Positions 42,005-45,694 of a stretch of 45,694 nucleotides of DNA are shown one piece after another. The stretch comes from Clostridiales bacterium. GTDB lineage: Bacteria > Bacillota > Clostridia > Lachnospirales > WQUN01. The stretch's first letter is position 1. Every line of letters begins with the position of its first letter. A model generated the notes under the pieces. That model made no database searches, had not been told where the DNA came from, and saw only the letters and a program-made list of their open reading frames with translations. The stretch is from contig JAISGK010000023.1 of NCBI GenBank assembly GCA_031263155.1, positions 1 to 45,694 on the forward strand, written 5' to 3'. A program made the translations under genes and the position numbers.

Positions 42005-42562
42005 CTAAACACGCTTTAGGTATTCGCCTGTGCGCGTGTCCACCTGTATGCGATCACCCGTGCTTAAAAACAATGGAACCTTCACGATCGCTCCCGTCTC
42101 CAGCGTAGCCGCCTTTGTGGCGTTGGTGGCCGTGTCTCCGCGAAACCCCGGTTCGGTGTCTGTTATTTCAAGATCAACAAACAACGGCGGCTCTATGCCA
42201 AACACCTGGCTATTGTGCGCCAGAATGTTAACCATCTCGTTCTCTTTAACAAACTGTAGTGAGTTGCCAACGTCGGCGGCATTGATCGCGGTTTGCTCGT
42301 AGGTTTCAGGATCCATAAAATGATAGAGGTCTCCGTCTTTGTACAAATATTGATAATTTTTGCGATCTATATGGGCACGGGGCATTTTATCGGTGGGCCG
42401 GAATGTGCGCTCCACAATGCCGCCCGCCTTAAGATTTTTTAGCCTGGCGCGAACAAAAGCCGCCCCCTTGCCCGGCTTAACGTGCTGAAATTCTACCACA
42501 ATAAAAACGTCGCCGTCTATTTCTACCGTAATGCCATTTCGAAATTCGGTCGCTGAAATCAT
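42005..42562 (-). CDS. efp: Translation elongation factor P
   Basis: A 185-aa EF-P with three beta-barrel domains. It starts MISATEFRNGITVEIDGD, and the loop that contacts the P-site tRNA is KPGKGAAF with Lys32, which is the modified residue in other bacteria. The C-terminus (GDRIQVDTRTGEYLKRV) is canonical. It relieves ribosome stalling on proline runs, such as might arise on the Thr-Pro linkers of the chitinase in this window. Last gene of the aro operon. Confidence 0.96.
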   Translation of the reverse strand: MISATEFRNGITVEIDGDVFIVVEFQHVKPGKGAAFVRARLKNLKAGGIVERTFRPTDKMPRAHIDRKNYQYLYKDGDLYHFMDPETYEQTAINAADVGNSLQFVKENEMVNILAHNSQVFGIEPPLFVDLEITDTEPGFRGDTATNATKAATLETGAIVKVPLFLSTGDRIQVDTRTGEYLKRV

Positions 42563-42567
42563 TCAGA

Positions 42568-43002
42568 TCACTCCTTATTATGAATCAAAGCCATTATAGC
42601 AAGCACATAACCATAAGCCCCCAACCCGCATATTTGACCGGCGCATACAGGGGCAACGACAGAGTTGCGCCTAAATTCTTCCCGTCTGTGTATGTTGGAC
42701 AAATGCACTTCTATAGCCGGTATACCGATGGAAGCGATGGCGTCATGCAGCGCGTAGCTATAGTGTGTGAACGCGCCAGGGTTAATTACCACACCGTCAG
42801 TCTTATTATGATAGCATTGTTGCAAAAAGTTTACAATCTCTCCCTCTATGTTAGACTGAAAAAACGCGAGTGAACAGCCCAGACCGTCGGCCGCCGCCTG
42901 AATTGACGCGTTTATGTCTTCCAGCGTACGCAAGCCGTACACGCTCGGCTCCCTCGTGCCTGTAAAATTAAGGTTAACACCATGTACAACGGCTATTTTC
43001 AT
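42568..43002 (-). CDS. aroQ: 3-dehydroquinate dehydratase, type II
   Basis: A 144-aa enzyme for the third step of the shikimate pathway. VVHGVNLNFTGTREPSVYG, FQSNIEGEIVNFLQ, VINPGAFTHYSYAL and EVHLSNIHRREEFR include the catalytic Tyr/His/Arg regions of the family. Its ATG overlaps the aroK stop as ATGA. Confidence 0.95.
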   Translation of the reverse strand: MKIAVVHGVNLNFTGTREPSVYGLRTLEDINASIQAAADGLGCSLAFFQSNIEGEIVNFLQQCYHNKTDGVVINPGAFTHYSYALHDAIASIGIPAIEVHLSNIHRREEFRRNSVVAPVCAGQICGLGAYGYVLAIMALIHNKE

Positions 43003-43574
43003 AACTGGGTAGCTCTCCTTTGGCGAACTAAATTACACGCCTCTCTCGCGATTCTAAATGGCTTTTTGCTCTCGCAATTTACAATGACATGCGCGGCGCG
43101 GCGGTAAATTAATTCTCTACATGAAAGAATTTCGCGTATTGTAGACAATTTGTCGTTCACTTGCAGCAAAGGACGCGAGTTGTCGTTCTTTACCCGTTCG
43201 TAAATAACCTCTGGCGGGCAGTTTAACCATACTACCGTGCCCGAGTTACGCATATTAAAAACATTCTCCCCGTCAAGAACAGAACCCCCACCGGTGGATA
43301 CGACAACGTTTTGCATCGCGCACGCGCGTTCTATCGCTTTTAATTCAAGGGCACGAAAGCGCGGCTCACCATGGGCTTTAATAATTTGGCCAATAGAGAC
43401 GCCTTCCGCCCGCTCTATAAGAGCGTCTGTGTCAATGAAGCCACGACTGGATATAGACGCTATTATCGGCCCGACGGTTGATTTCCCACTGCCCATAAAG
43501 CCTACAAGGAAAATGTTGCCCGGCGGATCATTACGTTTAACTTTACGCCGGTTTGGGTTAATTGAACAGCTCAT
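42999..43574 (-). CDS. aroK: Shikimate kinase
   Basis: A 191-aa kinase. P-loop GFMGSGKST, the shikimate-binding FIDTDALIE, VVSTGGGSVLD and SRPLL lid region. A 14-residue basic N-terminal extension precedes the first strand. The start overlaps the end of the ComFB-domain gene by 17 bases. Confidence 0.93.
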   Translation of the reverse strand: MSCSINPNRRKVKRNDPPGNIFLVGFMGSGKSTVGPIIASISSRGFIDTDALIERAEGVSIGQIIKAHGEPRFRALELKAIERACAMQNVVVSTGGGSVLDGENVFNMRNSGTVVWLNCPPEVIYERVKNDNSRPLLQVNDKLSTIREILSCRELIYRRAAHVIVNCESKKPFRIAREACNLVRQRRATQL

Positions 43575-43848
43575 CGGCGCCGTGCCGCGGATTGCGGCTC
43601 ACAATAACAGCCGCCTTGGTGATGGCCGCTATTATATCCACATCGAATTGATTCTGCAACGCTTCTAATTTGGTATAAAGGTGCCCCCGCTTTGTAACCA
43701 CATACTTGGACGGCAACGAATTAAGCGCTATAGCAGTAATGTCGTACTTGCATTTTTTGCAGCTACAGGTGTTGATGTCCTTTAGCACACTATCAAGCAT
43801 GTCGGCAACGCAATCTTCCATGTAGTTCTTTATTTTTACGTCAGACAT
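43558..43848 (-). CDS. ComFB-domain protein in the aro operon
   Basis: A 96-aa late-competence ComFB-family protein. KNYMEDCVADMLDSVL, CSCKKCKYDITAIALNSLPS, KYVVTKRGHLYTKLEALQ and VSRNPRHG follow the family pattern, with the conserved Cys-x-Cys-x2-Cys that may bind zinc. Members are linked to competence and, in cyanobacteria, to second-messenger control of natural transformation. The start overlaps aroE by 8 bases, so it is an integral part of the operon. Its role here is unknown. Confidence 0.85.
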   Translation of the reverse strand: MSDVKIKNYMEDCVADMLDSVLKDINTCSCKKCKYDITAIALNSLPSKYVVTKRGHLYTKLEALQNQFDVDIIAAITKAAVIVSRNPRHGADELFN

Positions 43849-44773
43849 TTGGTAAGCCGCCTTCGCTGTTTATAGTTTCACTCACGTTAATTATTGCCTT
43901 TTTTATATAATTACGGTCATTTATTTCGCCATTCCAGATTTCGTAGCTTGCGGCGGCCTGCCAAACAAGGTCGGGGAAGCCATTGATGGCGCAAACGCCC
44001 GATTGGGCCGCCCATTTCAAAAAAACGGTTTCCCATGGGCTGTAAATCAAATCCAGCGCGACCGATACCCCGCTAAAAAAATCCCGGCTGGCGACCGGGC
44101 ATAGACTTGCCTGGACGCCGAACCCCGCCGTAGTGGTTTGTATCACCACCTCTTTATGGCTAACATCATTCGCGTTGCGTAGTTCCACAAGATCTATCGA
44201 CGTGGAGTATGAACACAAAATGTGTTCGCGCAAGCGTTCCGCGTGGCTCATTGTTCTATTTGCTACGGTAACGCGTGAGGCCCCCGATTCACATGCGGCG
44301 ACGCAAGCGGCGTACGCGCTGCCGCCCGCGCCCAATATCATTACAGATTTGCCGCGCATGTCGTGCCCCGCGTCGCGCAGGGTACTTATTATACCAATCC
44401 AATCCGTGTTGTAGCCAACGTAGCCATCGTCCGCGTATTTTAGGGTGTTAACCGCGCCTATGGTTCGCGCCTGTTTATCTATACGCGCGCACATAGGCAT
44501 TACATTGCGCTTGTGCGGAACAGTAATGTTAAACCCAGCCACACCCAGACCCCATGCACCCTTTATGGCGGCTTCAAGGTTGTAGGGGCTAACGCGAAAG
44601 GCGGTGTAGACCAAGTCGTGCCCAAGCGCCTTTGCAAAACAGTTGTGAATGAGCGGGCTAAGGCTGTGGCCGACCGGATCGCCCAAAACCGCGTACAGCT
44701 TGGTAGAAGCGGAGATCAAACCCTGCCCGTCCAACAATTTTGCTGGCAGCGCGCCTGCCCGATTGGCGATCAC
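43841..44773 (-). CDS. aroE: Shikimate dehydrogenase
   Basis: A shikimate:NADP oxidoreductase. Substrate site AVLGDPVGHSLSPLIHN, catalytic Lys in NITVPHK, Asp in YNTDWIG, NADP site ILGAGGSAYAAC and NRT. The frame opens at GTG 44773 (GTGA overlap with yqeG, 310 aa). TTG 44719, after GGGCAGGG, would give 292 aa with the more usual N-terminus; the first is kept because of the overlap. Confidence 0.93.
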   Translation of the reverse strand: MIANRAGALPAKLLDGQGLISASTKLYAVLGDPVGHSLSPLIHNCFAKALGHDLVYTAFRVSPYNLEAAIKGAWGLGVAGFNITVPHKRNVMPMCARIDKQARTIGAVNTLKYADDGYVGYNTDWIGIISTLRDAGHDMRGKSVMILGAGGSAYAACVAACESGASRVTVANRTMSHAERLREHILCSYSTSIDLVELRNANDVSHKEVVIQTTTAGFGVQASLCPVASRDFFSGVSVALDLIYSPWETVFLKWAAQSGVCAINGFPDLVWQAAASYEIWNGEINDRNYIKKAIINVSETINSEGGLPNV

Positions 44774-45360
44774 GCGTTGCCGGGGGCGATTGTGCCGTCG
44801 GTGTTTTGCGATTCAGGCCCGCTGTTGATCTTGCCGCTTGCCGGCACGCCGGCTTCATCCGCCATTTTCTTTTTTAGATATGATTTAAAGACAAATTTTT
44901 CAAACACGCGCTTTACCCTTACTGTAACAGCGTCTTTCTTGTCTATGGGCTTTATTAGAATGGTAGTGAGTTTCAGCCGCTTACCGCACCACACGTCGGC
45001 AAACACCTGATCGCCTATGATGGCGGCGTGCTGCGGTTCTACATTGATTTGTTTGAGTATCTGCTTCGCTTTGCCGGGCAACGGCTTAAGCCCAAAGTGG
45101 AACGCGGGCAGTTTGAGATGCTCGTTAAAAGTCTCCATGCGATTGCGCCCGTTGTTACTAAGCAAGCATACCTTGAATCCCATTTTTTGCAGCCGCGCCA
45201 AAAGAGTAGCGGTTTTTGTAGGCGGCCTGCGCACGTGATAAGGCACAAGGGTGTTATCGATGTCAAAAATGAGGGCCTTAATGTCCTTTTGCTTCAATTC
45301 TTTGTAGGGTATCTCAAACACAGACTCATAATAATAATCGGGGAAAAATTTTTGCCACAT
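44770..45360 (-). CDS. YqeG-family HAD phosphatase
   Basis: A 196-aa HAD IIIA-type phosphatase. KALIFDIDNTLVPYHV contains the DxDxT catalytic motif; SNN and GDQVFADVWCGKRL are motifs 2 and 4. It is the first gene of the yqeG-aroE-comFB-aroK-aroQ-efp operon. GAGG lies nine bases before ATG 45360, so this start is preferred over the upstream in-frame ones. The C-terminal ~25 residues are Gly/Pro-rich and look unstructured. Substrate unknown. Confidence 0.9.
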   Translation of the reverse strand: MWQKFFPDYYYESVFEIPYKELKQKDIKALIFDIDNTLVPYHVRRPPTKTATLLARLQKMGFKVCLLSNNGRNRMETFNEHLKLPAFHFGLKPLPGKAKQILKQINVEPQHAAIIGDQVFADVWCGKRLKLTTILIKPIDKKDAVTVRVKRVFEKFVFKSYLKKKMADEAGVPASGKINSGPESQNTDGTIAPGNA

Positions 45361-45452
45361 AAGCACCATCCTCACATAGTATTTTTTTATTACCACAAGC
45401 CAATCAAAATTCAAGGATGATATTATGACAAACGCGCTGATTGGCAAGGGGT

Positions 45453-45481
45453 ATTATACTCGTATCCGACAAAATCAACAA
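45453..45481 (-). promoter_or_regulatory. Promoter of the yqeG-aro-efp operon
   Basis: Minus strand: TTGTTG (45481-45476), a 17-base spacer and TATAAT (45458-45453), about 95 bases upstream of yqeG. Confidence 0.65.
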
Positions 45482-45694
45482 GGGCAAGATTAACCTTGTA
45501 TCCAAGGCGTTATACTCACGAATGAAAAGGTTTGCCAAGCTCGAAATGCAAACCCAGAAATTCCCCTCCTGTGGAGCTATGCTTGACCCACATTTTTTTG
45601 CAAAGCTACGAGAGCCTTGGAAATGTGGCGTTTCCGACACAACACGCTGTTATGAAACATTATCCTAAAACCCAGTATTTCAAGGATTTAAGGA
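45482..45694. other. Right edge, nothing recognised
   Basis: Short frames exist on both strands (for example 45441-45668, plus), but none has a ribosome site or a recognisable motif. It may be the end of a gene beyond the window or degraded DNA. Confidence 0.3.

Noticed and set aside
45441..45668. 75-aa plus-strand frame at the right edge
   Set aside because: Overlaps the yqeG promoter region, has no ribosome site and no recognised motif.

Overview
The window reads as chromosomal DNA of an anaerobic, spore-former-like Bacillota (class Clostridia). The signs are: an rpmH-rnpA-yidD-yidC-jag-mnmE-mnmG-rsmG housekeeping block, a gatCAB-aspS operon for indirect Asn-tRNA (and possibly Gln-tRNA) synthesis, a BofC-like protein, YesM/YesN-type two-component genes next to an Lpl-type sugar ABC importer, and strong AGGAGG ribosome sites with many TTG starts. 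Genus cannot be told from the sequence. No rRNA, tRNA, prophage or CRISPR array was seen.

Left edge (1-4.8 kb): the 3' part of a DDE transposase gene, then a Phd/YefM-ParE toxin-antitoxin pair whose promoter carries two palindromes. A leftward metal (probably zinc) ABC transporter operon follows (binding protein, ATPase, permease), ending in a lipoprotein with a DUF1980-like domain. Its promoter is TTGACA-17-TAAAAT with a 15-bp palindrome just downstream of the -10.

4.8-12.4 kb: the conserved housekeeping block, all leftward, from rpmH (44 codons, TTG start) to rsmG. Special points: rnpA and yidD are fused into one 250-codon gene; mnmG has no canonical start and probably starts at AUU; an unknown 145-aa gene is inserted before rsmG; three copies of a palindromic dispersed repeat lie in and upstream of the block. 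dnaA, the usual neighbour of rpmH, is absent.

12.6-22 kb: a secreted modular GH18 chitinase with two CBM2-like modules and Thr-Pro linkers, a divergent ECF sigma factor with a solenoid-like protein of unknown role, then the leftward gatC-gatA-gatB-aspS operon.

22.4-38.5 kb: an alpha-galactoside / oligosaccharide locus. A divergent AraC regulator faces a GH36 alpha-galactosidase that is translationally coupled to a 1094-aa DUF5107-TPR protein. A GH97 enzyme with a C-terminal carbohydrate-binding module but no signal peptide follows, then a YesM-type sensor kinase, a YesN-type response regulator and a three-gene ABC importer. The GH97 and importer promoters share a motif at an identical distance from the -10 box, which suggests that the two-component system controls both.

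38.5-45.7 kb: an orphan YesN-like regulator with an unusual receiver, a 58-aa Cys-rich protein, a BofC-like membrane protein, a small protein with two related segments, and a leftward yqeG-aroE-comFB-aroK-aroQ-efp operon. The last 200 bases hold nothing that can be called.
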